A stretch of 64,000 bases of DNA, taken from the NCBI RefSeq assembly GCF_000420705.1, contig NZ_ATVL01000006.1, positions 372,001 through 436,000 on the forward strand. Direction: 5' to 3'. The position numbers and the translations under genes are program-made. Below, piece by piece: positions 34,882-43,121 of the stretch. The stretch's first letter is position 1, and each line of letters starts with the position of its first letter. This DNA is from Hymenobacter norwichensis DSM 15439. Lineage in GTDB: Bacteria; Bacteroidota; Bacteroidia; Cytophagales; Hymenobacteraceae. The notes beneath the pieces are model-generated. The model was not told the origin of the DNA. It made no database searches and was given only the letters and a program-made list of their open reading frames with translations.

Positions 34882-35490
34882 TTAGGATTGGAGGCGTAGA
34901 ATGCGGTTCAGGTGGGCACTGATTTCTTGCTGCCACAGGGCATAGCCTTGGGGCGACAGGTGCAGGCCGTCGGGCTCGAAAAGCGCCGGCTGCGGATTGC
35001 TCCGCTCATCGAGCATCGGGTAGTATAGGTCGAGGAAGGAATAAGGTGGGCCTTGGCTGGTAATCAGCCGGTTGATACAATCGTTGGCGTACTCGATGCT
35101 GCCGCGCAAGTGCAGCCGCGCCAAACTTAGTTTGATGGAAATGAAACACACCGGAATGTCGCCGAGGCTGCTTCTGATGGCGGCGGCTAGGTTCTCGTAG
35201 AACAGCACCACCTCTTCAGGCGTACGGCCGTCGCCGAGGTCGTTGTCGCCGGCGTACAGGACCACCATAGCGGGTTGGTGCTGGGGTACCACTCGCTTGA
35301 AAAACCACGCGCAAGCCGCCAGTGTGGAACCGCCAAAGCCTAGGTTTATGGCCTGAACTTGCGGAAAGCTGCGTTCCAACTCGCGCCAAAGCGTGAACGT
35401 GGAGCTGCCATAGAACACCACCTTCGGTAGGCTGGTGTCGGTTACTTCCTTGGCTTCGAGCTGCCTTATTTCCTCCTGGTACCACTGCAT
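34882..35490 (-). CDS. SGNH/GDSL hydrolase
   Basis: A 202-residue SGNH hydrolase. Block I is VVFYGSSTFTLW (Ser nucleophile, GSS in place of GDS), block II LGFGGSTLA (oxyanion Gly), block III YAGDNDLG (Asn) and block V PDGLHLSPQGY (Asp/His pair). These lipase/acyl-esterase proteins remove acyl groups from lipids or sugars. No signal peptide is visible. It is followed by the esterase gene, so the pair may form a small operon of two hydrolases. Confidence 0.9.
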   Translation of the reverse strand: MQWYQEEIRQLEAKEVTDTSLPKVVFYGSSTFTLWRELERSFPQVQAINLGFGGSTLAACAWFFKRVVPQHQPAMVVLYAGDNDLGDGRTPEEVVLFYENLAAAIRSSLGDIPVCFISIKLSLARLHLRGSIEYANDCINRLITSQGPPYSFLDLYYPMLDERSNPQPALFEPDGLHLSPQGYALWQQEISAHLNRILRLQS

Positions 35491-35647
35491 TGCTTGCCAA
35501 TAGAAAGCGCCGGGCGCGTGAGCATAGTGAATTCAGGCTCAAGGTAATGGTCAGCGGGCTGGCATCCAGCCACACTTTCAGGCACGGCAAGCAAAGGTCG
35601 GCGGAAACTGTGACCTAGCGTTTACGCCAATGTTAGGAATTGCCGAC

Positions 35648-36412
35648 TTACGACGGCCGGTAGTCGAGGGCCAGAATCCGGTCTTTGTACTCGGTGGGTA
35701 GCAGCCCTATTTTGGCCCACTTGTTCAGGGCCAGATGCTGGGTGCGGCGGTATAACGGCAGCAGCAGCGGCAGCCAAGTCCAACGGCCCAACTTCAGCAA
35801 CACTCTGACGCGCGCCGGTACTACCAGCCGCTGCGCTTGCAGCAGCAACTTGTAGCGCAGAGCGCCCAGGTGCCGCCGGTATTGATGGTACAGGTCGGCA
35901 GTGTAGTGGCTGTGAATCAGATTCTGGTCGAGGTGCTGCTGCCGAACTGCCAGCCAGGCGGCGTGGGAAATGGGCAGGTCGGGTACGCCCATGCGCTGGC
36001 CCACCCGGCAAAACACCTGGAATACTTCTTCTTTCTCGGGCTCCGTGAGGGGCCGTTCCAGCACCTCAAACGCTCGAATGGAGTAGTCGATGAGCAGGAA
36101 TAGTACGTCGCGGTAGGCCCAGGCTGGAATAGCCATACCGCGCTTGGCTTCCACGGCTCCGTGTATGGCGGCAATGGTATCAATGGCCCGCTCGGCGGCG
36201 GCGCGTTCGGCAAACACAATCTGGCGGGCGTAATCCACGGTGGAGAAAAGCCGGGCCAGCGGGTCGGCGGGCAGCTTGCCGGTGAAGTACAGCCAGTCCA
36301 CGGCCTTGTTTAAGGCAAACTCGGCGGCGGCCCCTGCAAAGATGAATAGCACTGTATCGGCCTTGCCCCAGATTTCACGCACCACCGACCCTTGAGCCAC
36401 AAAATATTCCAT
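35648..36412 (-). CDS. MpaB-type oxygenase family protein (DUF2236)
   Basis: A 254-residue protein beginning EYFVAQGSVVREIWGKADTVLF, a typical DUF2236/MpaB start. Downstream are DYARQIVFAERAAAERAIDTIAAIHGAVE and AYRDVLFLLIDYSIRAFEVLERPLT, with several His residues that could bind haem (family members are haem oxygenases; mycophenolic acid MpaB and rubber oxygenase are characterised relatives). The substrate is unknown. It is downstream of a long gap after the lyase gene and probably transcribed on its own. Confidence 0.82.
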   Translation of the reverse strand: MEYFVAQGSVVREIWGKADTVLFIFAGAAAEFALNKAVDWLYFTGKLPADPLARLFSTVDYARQIVFAERAAAERAIDTIAAIHGAVEAKRGMAIPAWAYRDVLFLLIDYSIRAFEVLERPLTEPEKEEVFQVFCRVGQRMGVPDLPISHAAWLAVRQQHLDQNLIHSHYTADLYHQYRRHLGALRYKLLLQAQRLVVPARVRVLLKLGRWTWLPLLLPLYRRTQHLALNKWAKIGLLPTEYKDRILALDYRPS

Positions 36413-36568
36413 AGGTAAAGCAAGAACACCAGAACAGACACAAAAGTATTAAAAGTACTTTGTATTGCAAAGTTAAACTTGATTTCCATCACACTAATGT
36501 GAAGTTTCGCCTACCGGCCCGTCTGCTCTTTCTGCTTGAAGAAGTGCTTCGGCGGTTAACCTAAAAGA

Positions 36569-36598
36569 AAAAGAGGCAGCCGATTGGCTGCCTCTTTT
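36569..36598. terminator. Perfect 13-bp terminator hairpin downstream of the lyase gene
   Basis: The arms 36569-36581 and 36586-36598 are exact complements with a 4-nt loop. On the minus strand the T-run of the right arm is followed by more T (TTTTCTTTT region), so it would terminate transcription from the lyase gene. Confidence 0.85.
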
Positions 36599-36658
36599 GT
36601 GTGCTTGCGCTGTGGCGATTTGCTGATAATAGTTCGGCCTCAGGGTTTCACGTTAGCT

Positions 36659-39436
36659 TTAGTGGTTGATGAGCAGGCGCTTGTTAACCACTTTTCCGTT
36701 GGTGATGAGCTGACAGTTATACACGCCGCTGGCCCACGAGCTGGCATCCAACGAAACTTGGTAGAGGCGGCTGGCTTCTACGGTACCGTTGTAGAGCGTG
36801 GCTACCAATATGCCTAGCTGGTTGTACACCTTCACCTGTGCTGTGCCCGCCTGAGTTGGCTGGAACGACACGGTAGTTTGCTCCGACACGGGGTTCGGGT
36901 AGGCGTTCAGCTGTGGTTCACCGAGGGCAGCTTTCGGTTTGCTACTGGCTGTGTTGGCGTTGGTGCAGGTGTTGTCGGCTAGCACGGTTACCGTTACGGT
37001 TTGGGTACTTATGTTGCCAGAAGCATCCACGCAGCGCAGGGTCACTTGGTTGGGGCCGATGTTGGCACAGGTGAACGTGCGGGGGCTAATCGTCATCGAC
37101 ACAATGCCGCAGTTATCGGTACTGCCGTAGTCGATGTCGGCGGCTTCAATGGTGCGCGCGCCGTTCTGTAGGCTTACCTGCAAGCCCGCCGCTCGCAGAG
37201 TTGGCGCCGTATTGTCCACTATCAGCACCGTTACGGTTTCGGTGGCTACGTTGCCGGTGCTGTCGGTTACGGTGATGGTTACGTTGTTGGGGCCGATGTT
37301 GGCGCAGGTGAACCGGCTGGGGCTGATGCTCATGGAGGAAATGCCGCTGCCTACGTCGTAGCTGCCATAATCCACGTCGGCGGCCTCAATAGTGCGGGTG
37401 CCGTTGGTTTCCAGTGCTGTGAGGAAACCGGCCGCCAGGATGGTAGGTGGCGCGGTGTCCAGCTTCATACCGTCGCCGAGGTAAAAGCCAGTATGAGGCG
37501 GCTGGTTGTAGGCTACGTTCTGCCAAGCAATGCTCATGCGGTAGTGCGAGTCGTGCATGAGTGTGTTCATGCGGTACTGCGTGGGAATGGTGGTCGTGAA
37601 AATCAGTAGTTCTTCGTTGTTGGTATGGCGCCAGATAACCTCTTCGCGCCAGTCGCCAAATAGGTCGGCGCTCAGGTTAGGAGTGGCTTTGGTGGTGTTG
37701 TTGGAAGCACCGCCCAGGGCCGCCACGCTCAACATGGTATTGAGGCGGCTGTTCTGCCAGTCCCACTTGCTGATGGTCACGTTGTCCAGGGATTCGCGCA
37801 GTAAGTCACCGTCCCACCACACCGCAAAGTTGATGTGGCTGGGCCGGGCCGTGGAAATCTGGGTGCCATTAGCAGCGTACAAGCCGCCCCGGCTGCTCCA
37901 CGATTCCGAGCCCAGGGTGCGAGGGTCGAGGTCCATAGTCATGCCGCGCCCAACGTCGCCCTGGTTGGGGCCGGGGGCGCCCCAGATGAGCGTGCCAGTG
38001 CGTGCGTCGCGGAAGTCGTTGGGGGCGGAGCCGTACTGGCTTTGGGTTTCGTGTACCGAGAAAACCTCCAGGCCGGGACGAGCCGGGTCGAAGTCGGAAA
38101 CGTGCATGGCGTCGCCGTGGCCGCGGCCGGTGCTATACATGCCTTTGCCGTCGTCATCGATGGCCATCGAGCCGTACACAATTTCATCTTTACCGTCGTT
38201 GTCCACGTCGGCTACGCTCAAGTTGTGGTTGCCTTGGCCGCGGTATGCCAGGTTGCCGGGCGTGCCGTCGTTGCTGTCGAAAATCCAGCGCTGGGTGAGC
38301 TGGCCATTCTTGAAATCCCAAGCCACTAGCACCGAGCGGGTATAGTAGCCGCGGCACATCACTAGGCTGGGGTGCACGCCATCTAGGTAAGCTACGGCCG
38401 CCAAGAACCGATCCACCCGGTTGCCGTAGTTGTCGCCCCAAATGGTGTTGAGTTGGGCTGGGGTGGGATTGTCACCGATGGCTGGGTCGGGGTGACGTTG
38501 GGGCAGGTAACGCACGCTTGGATAAGCGGCGCCGGTCAGGCCATTGAACACGGTGAGGTACTCAGGGCCGCGCAGGATGTAGCCGTTGGCATTGCGGTGG
38601 TCGGCGTTGGCATCACCCAGCACTTGTCCGGTACCATCCACGGTAGCATCGGCGGTTTTGCAGGCCACTTCGGCCTTGCCGTCGCCATCCAAGTCGAACA
38701 CCATAAACTGAGTGTAGTGCGCGCCGGCCCGGATGTTGCGGCCCAAATCAATGCGCCACAGTTGGGTGCCATCCAGCTTATAAGCATCCAAGTACACGTT
38801 GCCAGTGTAGCCGCTCAGCGAGTTGTCCTGGGCATTAGAAGGGTCCCACTTTACAATGATTTCGTACTGTCCGTCGCCGTCTAGGTCGCCCACTGAACAG
38901 TCGTTGGGGCTATAGGTGTAGGCTTGGCCGGTAGGCGTTACGCCAGCCGCGGGGCGCTGCAAGGGCAGGCGCATGTACTGCTGGGCCCATACTGGCGCAG
39001 TTTCCGGCGTAGCCGGGCCACCCGATACCAATACGCCGTTCTGCACGGGCAGCACATAGTAGCTGGTGCCAGGCGAAGAGTCGGGGCTTTCGTCTACGAA
39101 GTTGGTGCTGGCCGTGAGTGGCGTAGCGTTGAGCTTGGTAGCCGAGCCGCCCGCCGATTTGCGGTACAAATCGAAGCCCACGTTGGGGGCATCAGTGGCC
39201 AACAAACGCCAGCTCACGAACACCTTGCCGTTTCCTTGGTCAACGGCTACTACGCCGCGGCCCAGCGTTTCCATCTGGCGTACCGAGGGGGAGCTACCTT
39301 GTGCCAGGGCAGTGGCTGGCGCACCCAACGAGGCTGCTAGTAGCCCGGCCATAGCCAGCTTTCCGGCGCCGTGCCCGAGCTGGCGCCGGAGGTAGGCCGG
39401 CAAGCCCGACAAGGATTGGTAAAAAGTTTTTTTCAT
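36659..39436 (-). CDS. Rhamnogalacturonan lyase-like PL11 protein with T9SS C-terminal signal
   Basis: A 925-residue secreted protein: signal peptide (LAASLGAPATALAQG), then a PL11-type rhamnogalacturonan lyase domain (SVRQMETLGRGVVAVDQGNGKVFVSWRLL; DLDGDGQYEIIVKWDPSNAQDN; FDLDGDGKAEVACKTADATVDGTG; NLSVADVDNDGKDEIVYGSMAID) with Ca-binding DxDGDG loops. Two repeated HYR-like Ig modules follow (each with FTCANIGPN.VT), then a C-terminal module NAYPNPVSEQTTVSF...GVYNCQLITNGKV typical of type A T9SS sorting. It would cleave pectic rhamnogalacturonan I outside the cell. No SusC/D pair is nearby. Confidence 0.85.
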   Translation of the reverse strand: MKKTFYQSLSGLPAYLRRQLGHGAGKLAMAGLLAASLGAPATALAQGSSPSVRQMETLGRGVVAVDQGNGKVFVSWRLLATDAPNVGFDLYRKSAGGSATKLNATPLTASTNFVDESPDSSPGTSYYVLPVQNGVLVSGGPATPETAPVWAQQYMRLPLQRPAAGVTPTGQAYTYSPNDCSVGDLDGDGQYEIIVKWDPSNAQDNSLSGYTGNVYLDAYKLDGTQLWRIDLGRNIRAGAHYTQFMVFDLDGDGKAEVACKTADATVDGTGQVLGDANADHRNANGYILRGPEYLTVFNGLTGAAYPSVRYLPQRHPDPAIGDNPTPAQLNTIWGDNYGNRVDRFLAAVAYLDGVHPSLVMCRGYYTRSVLVAWDFKNGQLTQRWIFDSNDGTPGNLAYRGQGNHNLSVADVDNDGKDEIVYGSMAIDDDGKGMYSTGRGHGDAMHVSDFDPARPGLEVFSVHETQSQYGSAPNDFRDARTGTLIWGAPGPNQGDVGRGMTMDLDPRTLGSESWSSRGGLYAANGTQISTARPSHINFAVWWDGDLLRESLDNVTISKWDWQNSRLNTMLSVAALGGASNNTTKATPNLSADLFGDWREEVIWRHTNNEELLIFTTTIPTQYRMNTLMHDSHYRMSIAWQNVAYNQPPHTGFYLGDGMKLDTAPPTILAAGFLTALETNGTRTIEAADVDYGSYDVGSGISSMSISPSRFTCANIGPNNVTITVTDSTGNVATETVTVLIVDNTAPTLRAAGLQVSLQNGARTIEAADIDYGSTDNCGIVSMTISPRTFTCANIGPNQVTLRCVDASGNISTQTVTVTVLADNTCTNANTASSKPKAALGEPQLNAYPNPVSEQTTVSFQPTQAGTAQVKVYNQLGILVATLYNGTVEASRLYQVSLDASSWASGVYNCQLITNGKVVNKRLLINH

Positions 39437-39447
39437 AACGGTGGGGG

Positions 39448-39801
39448 TTAGTGCCAGTGAAGGCGGTGGAAAAAGGCCCGCAGGCCCAGGAATTCTTGCG
39501 CAAAAAATGGAAAGCAGCTGCTTATATGCGCCAAACGGGTAGTTCTGGACACTAAAGGCACAGAGGCTGGTACTAGCTTAAGCTGAGCTAGAAGCCGGGT
39601 TTGGAGGGCATCGAAATCGGGTATGTTGCCAACCGGGGTAGTGTCTGGGCTAGTGAGCTGCGTATATCGGTGCATCCAGCGTTGCGCCTGTGCAGCGTGG
39701 GCCGGCCAGGCTAGCCAAGTGCGCACGGCACAAGTCTCCGCTGGCGAAGACTGCCACTGTAGGTAGCGCAGATAAACGTCAAAAGTCACCGGGTTAACCA
39801 T
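39448..39801 (-). pseudogene. Truncated FecR-like anti-sigma protein (N-terminal domain only)
   Basis: About 117 residues from ATG 39799-39801. The N-terminal 60 residues (LRYLQWQSSPAETCAVRTWLAWPAHAAQAQRWMHRYTQL) resemble the DUF4880/FecR N-terminal domain that binds ECF sigma factors, followed by a FDALQTRLLAQL helix. A full FecR has about 300 residues with a TM helix and FecR domain; here the frame stops after an unrelated-looking tail, 11 bp before the lyase gene. It is either a remnant or a minimal sigma-binding protein. Its divergent neighbour is an ECF sigma gene, the usual partner. Confidence 0.5.
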
Positions 39802-40204
39802 AATCACCAAAGGCGCATTAGCCCCTTCCTCTACAAACGACACCCGACATGCCTCATACCCTTAGTCCGAGCAAAACTTTTTTCTGAGAAATATTCCGAT
39901 GAAGGCTAGTGATTTGGTAATGACCGTGTTGTAGTGTCGTGGTGATTCAACCGGGTGTACGGTAAGGCTACCTGATAAATGCTTTTGAGCATGGAATGCT
40001 ATGGCCACCAGGACAAGGCATAGGATGTTTCCTGAACAGTGAAAAGTAAGTAATTACTACCCTTGGCTTTTGATGCGCTGCCAGCCATGAGAGTACAGGA
40101 ATGTAAGGACAAGAGCGGGCCAGTACATTAGGTGCAGGATGGTTTTCAATGGCTTGAAAACCTGTGAATTGTCGAGTTGCCCTCTACCGCTTGTGCTACC
40201 TTGT
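39802..40204. other. Divergent intergenic region upstream of the ECF sigma gene
   Basis: A 403-bp gap between the FecR-like fragment (-) and the sigma start (+). It contains the 8-bp inverted repeat at 40141-40162 and a short AGTAATTACT palindrome near 40047. No protein-coding content is convincing. Confidence 0.5.
40141..40162. promoter_or_regulatory. Inverted repeat GGTTTTCA-N6-TGAAAACC, candidate operator
   Basis: Perfect 8-bp arms with a 6-bp spacer. The repeat ends 42 bp before the ATG at 40205 that I choose for the ECF sigma gene. It covers the more distal possible start at 40139, which argues for the later start. Confidence 0.4.
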
Positions 40205-40804
40205 ATGAAGCTCACCCACACGGCTTTGGAGAATTCCACTTCCACTTCCGCTTGTCAGCATGACAGTTGCCAGCAGCAATTCAAGCACTTGTTTCAGCTG
40301 CACGCGCCGGGGATATACCGCTTCGCGTACAATCATTTGCGTTCCTGCACTGAAGCACAGGAAATTGTGCAGGACTGCTTTCTGAAATTCTGGGAAAAGC
40401 GTCATGCGGTAAGCCCCGATGCCGCATCCCTTAAAGGCTACCTCTACACATCGGCCTACCACGCTATTCTCAATCAGGTACGGGGCCGGCACAGCTGGGC
40501 GTACCAAGATTACCCGTCCTACCTGGCCACCGACCAAGAGCCACCCACCGCCGCGCTGGAGTATCAGGAGCTTACGGCGTGCTACACGCACGCGGTGGCG
40601 CGGCTACCTACTAAGCGGCGCGAAATATTTTCTATGAGCCGCCAGCAAGGCTTGTCGAATGCCACTATTGCGCAAAAATTGAATATTTCTATCAAAACGG
40701 TGGAAGCCCAGATAACCCAGTCGCTGAAGTTCCTGCGCACTTGCTTTCAGGCACACGGCGCTACCGTTGCGCTACTGGTGCTGGTTTGCCAGGCTGGGCA
40801 ATGA
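40205..40804 (+). CDS. ECF RNA polymerase sigma factor (Bacteroides-expansion type)
   Basis: About 199 residues from ATG 40205 (MKLTHTALENS); a longer frame from ATG 40139 adds 22 residues with no sigma features. Region 2: FKHLFQLHAPGIYRFAYNHL, TEAQEIVQDCFLKFWEKRH; region 4: LPTKRREIFSMSRQQGLSNATIAQKLNISIKTVEAQITQSLKFLR. These sigma factors usually pair with FecR-like anti-sigma proteins and control TonB receptor/glycan-use genes. The only FecR-like gene near it is the truncated, divergent one, so its control may be altered. Confidence 0.88.
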   Translation: MKLTHTALENSTSTSACQHDSCQQQFKHLFQLHAPGIYRFAYNHLRSCTEAQEIVQDCFLKFWEKRHAVSPDAASLKGYLYTSAYHAILNQVRGRHSWAYQDYPSYLATDQEPPTAALEYQELTACYTHAVARLPTKRREIFSMSRQQGLSNATIAQKLNISIKTVEAQITQSLKFLRTCFQAHGATVALLVLVCQAGQ

Positions 40805-41050
40805 TAGTTGGGTGTTATATCAGCACAGTGAGTCATTTGCTGACTTACCCGCTGGCTTGTATTCTCTCTTCATCTAAGGCGGAAAAGAGAAAATAACGGC
40901 AGGTACTATGCTTGCTTTTCGTGTTCCTTCTTGCGTTCCGGTTCATTGAGCTGAGCTGGAACGCTTACTTTTTACCGAAGGCACTTGCAGTATTTCTTAT
41001 GAAAGCAAAAGCTCGCGCGCTGTATTCTGTGGTGTGCTTGAAGCAATTAG

Positions 41051-41422
41051 CTACCCTCTTTTTTTAGGTAACACATTAATGATGGTATCCTTGGCAATAC
41101 CGCCTAGCAACACAAAAAAACCCGAGGTTAATATTGTATCAATGAGGCTAATCTGTTTTTCAGATAAAAAGGCCCAGGCTTCGGGAGCTAAAAAATGCCA
41201 CGAGCGGAAGAGGATAGCAATGCAGAATATCCCCACAAAGACGTTGATTACGAGCTTCAGCCGGCCGAGCAGCGTCTTGCGAATCTCTCTTTCAAAAAGA
41301 GCCTCGTCTTCTTTAGCTGCCGCCGCTCCTGCATTCACCGAAATGCTCTGCGCTTCTTCCTGCGCAGCAACCCGAATTGTTTCCAGCGCCTTCATATCGC
41401 GCCCAGCACCTGGCACCTCCAT
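41051..41422 (-). CDS. Small two-TM membrane protein, possible toxin of a Panacea locus
   Basis: A 123-residue protein whose ATG (41420-41422) abuts the stop codon of the Panacea gene, implying tight co-expression. A charged N-terminal helix (EEAQSISVNAGAAAAKEDEALFEREIRKTLLGR) is followed by two TM helices (LKLVINVFVGIFCIAILF; ISLIDTILTSGFFVLLGGIA). No enzymatic motif is visible. Panacea-type antitoxins often neutralise membrane-active small proteins, so a toxin role is inferred; a simple membrane helper is the alternative. Confidence 0.55.
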   Translation of the reverse strand: MEVPGAGRDMKALETIRVAAQEEAQSISVNAGAAAAKEDEALFEREIRKTLLGRLKLVINVFVGIFCIAILFRSWHFLAPEAWAFLSEKQISLIDTILTSGFFVLLGGIAKDTIINVLPKKRG

Positions 41423-41917
41423 CTAAACTGCTGTCTGGGCCAACGATTGGTAATGCTCGCGAATCGTTTCCTGCGGAATAATACCGTTGCGAGCTGTCTT
41501 CGTCCAAGGGCTACCGTCTTTGTGAGTAACCGCAGATAGGTAGAGTCCGTCCTTGTCGCCGTACACGTCCCAAATTTCACTTAGCAGGCCCTGCGTGCGC
41601 ACGTCTTCTTCAGGAATAACGGGCACAACGGGCGAGCCTAAGCCTACTCCCCACAGGCCAGAAGTCATCTTGGTGATACGTGAGCGGCCATACTCCTTGA
41701 AGGCTTGGTACACACTCGGGATAACCGGCCCATACTGCCACGCCTCAACTGCTTCGCTGATCAACGGTTCCCCAAAAAGGCCGAGGTTCCAGCCGTGCGC
41801 GATGTACACCAGCTTAAGCAGCTTCATGGGCGTCACTTCTTTGCCAGTCTCCAACGACTTTTGAACAAAGAAATTAGCAACAGCCAGCGGGTCGTAGACA
41901 GGGTTTGATGTATTCAT
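41423..41917 (-). CDS. Panacea-domain (DUF4065/SocA-like) protein, putative antitoxin
   Basis: A 164-residue protein from ATG 41915-41917, preceded by a strong GGGAGGA ribosome site (unusual in this genome). The DUF4065/Panacea pattern is clear: YDPLAVANFFVQKSLETGK, VTPMKLLKLVYIAHGWNLGLFG, PLISEAVEAWQYGPVIPSVYQAFKEYG. Panacea proteins are promiscuous antitoxins or adaptors (SocA in Caulobacter delivers a toxin to ClpXP). The gene directly behind it, with no gap, encodes a two-TM protein, so the pair is a candidate toxin-antitoxin locus. A candidate promoter is at 42009-42016. Confidence 0.8.
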   Translation of the reverse strand: MNTSNPVYDPLAVANFFVQKSLETGKEVTPMKLLKLVYIAHGWNLGLFGEPLISEAVEAWQYGPVIPSVYQAFKEYGRSRITKMTSGLWGVGLGSPVVPVIPEEDVRTQGLLSEIWDVYGDKDGLYLSAVTHKDGSPWTKTARNGIIPQETIREHYQSLAQTAV

Positions 41918-42303
41918 TTTTCCTCCCAATACATAGTACGCAAACGGCTATTTGCTTTGCAGCGGGTAGCCGTCTGTCGAAGCGGTTAACATAAAATTAG
42001 CCTCTCTTCAAAGATACAACGGTACTAACTCATAAACTGTTTGCGAATTGAGTAGGGGAGGCCTTATTGCTACTATTTGGGTATCGCTCCAAGAAGAAAA
42101 TTGATAGGATAGCGCATTAAAGTGCTACAGTGAAGGTACCGATAGGCTTATCGGAAGGTGCTTGCTCCGGCATGTGTTTACTTGAGTTCACCCCGGCTTT
42201 TCCTGCACTCACTCGATTTATCCGGCATTCACGTTGAAAGGCTACACGGGCTGGCTGCGGAATCTTCACTTTTGAAGCACTTCGCCACTTTATCCCATCA
42301 GCC
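41918..42303. other. Divergent intergenic region
   Basis: A 386-bp gap between the Panacea gene (-) and the conserved hypothetical gene at 42304 (+). It contains the promoter motif at 42009-42016 and the ribosome site for the Panacea gene. No further gene was seen. Confidence 0.5.
42009..42016 (-). promoter_or_regulatory. Candidate -7 element TATCTTTG for the Panacea operon
   Basis: On the minus strand the sequence is TATCTTTG (TAnnTTTG), about 92 bp before the ATG of the Panacea gene. Confidence 0.45.
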
Positions 42304-43080
42304 ATGAACCCAATTGAAAAACTCAGCCGCGACGTAACATTTCTGAAAGCCTATGCCTTAGCCGCCACCCTGCTGCCGGCCGTTTTGCTGTTAGCCTCGG
42401 CCGGTCGGCCCGATAAGCCGGTGCATTTCGGGGAAGTGTCGGTGGAGCGCCTAAACCTAGTGGAGCGCGACGGCACGGTAAAAATGATAATGGCCAACCA
42501 AGCCCGGTTTCCGCAGGGCGTTACTATTGATGGCAAGCACTTGGCTTTCAAGCGCACCCATCCTGGTATGCTCTTCTACAATGCCAAGGGTGAGGAATGC
42601 GGCGGCTTGATTTTCGACGGTAATCGGGATAAAGATGGGAAGGTGTCGGCCGGTGGGCACTTCTCGCTCGACCGGTTCGGCCAAGACCAGGTTATTGCGC
42701 TCAACTACCAGGAGCAGGGAGGCAGCTACAAAGCCGGCCTCACCTTCAACGATGCGCCTGAGGCATCAATGACGGCTCTGGAAGAAAAATACAAAGACGC
42801 TACGCCCGAGCAACAGCAGCAAGCCCGAAAAGCTGGCCAGCTGGGCTTGCAAACCCGTTTGTATGTGGGTACTACTGCCGGCCGTTCCTCGGCCATGATT
42901 ATGGCCGACCAGCGAGGCGAAACCCGGATGATGCTAGTTGCTAACACCGCACAATCCACCCTGGACTTTAAAGACCGCCAGGGCCACACCCGCCTCACCA
43001 TTGGGGTGGACAGTACCAACCAGCCGGTGTTGCGTTTCTTCGACGCCAATGGCCAGCCAGCTAAACCAGCTGGGCAGTAG
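42304..43080 (+). CDS. Conserved hypothetical membrane-anchored protein
   Basis: A 258-residue protein with one N-terminal TM helix (FLKAYALAATLLPAVLLLASAG) and a beta-rich remainder. Phrases such as VERLNLVERDGTVKM, NQARFPQGV, GMLFYNAKGEECGGLIFDG and DRFGQDQVIALNY look like a widespread uncharacterised family that I recall but cannot name. The C-terminal half repeats a short strand pattern (RGETRMMLVAN, RQGHTRLTIGV). It is 41 bp upstream of the LytS kinase gene, so it may share its transcript. Function unknown. Confidence 0.65.
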   Translation: MNPIEKLSRDVTFLKAYALAATLLPAVLLLASAGRPDKPVHFGEVSVERLNLVERDGTVKMIMANQARFPQGVTIDGKHLAFKRTHPGMLFYNAKGEECGGLIFDGNRDKDGKVSAGGHFSLDRFGQDQVIALNYQEQGGSYKAGLTFNDAPEASMTALEEKYKDATPEQQQQARKAGQLGLQTRLYVGTTAGRSSAMIMADQRGETRMMLVANTAQSTLDFKDRQGHTRLTIGVDSTNQPVLRFFDANGQPAKPAGQ

Positions 43081-43121
43081 ATTAAGCCACTTAACGCGCC
43101 CCTTCTATCTTGCTGCCTGCT

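Noticed and set aside
40139..40204. Upstream start for the second ECF sigma factor
   Set aside because: The extra 22 residues have no sigma features and overlap the GGTTTTCA inverted repeat, which looks regulatory.
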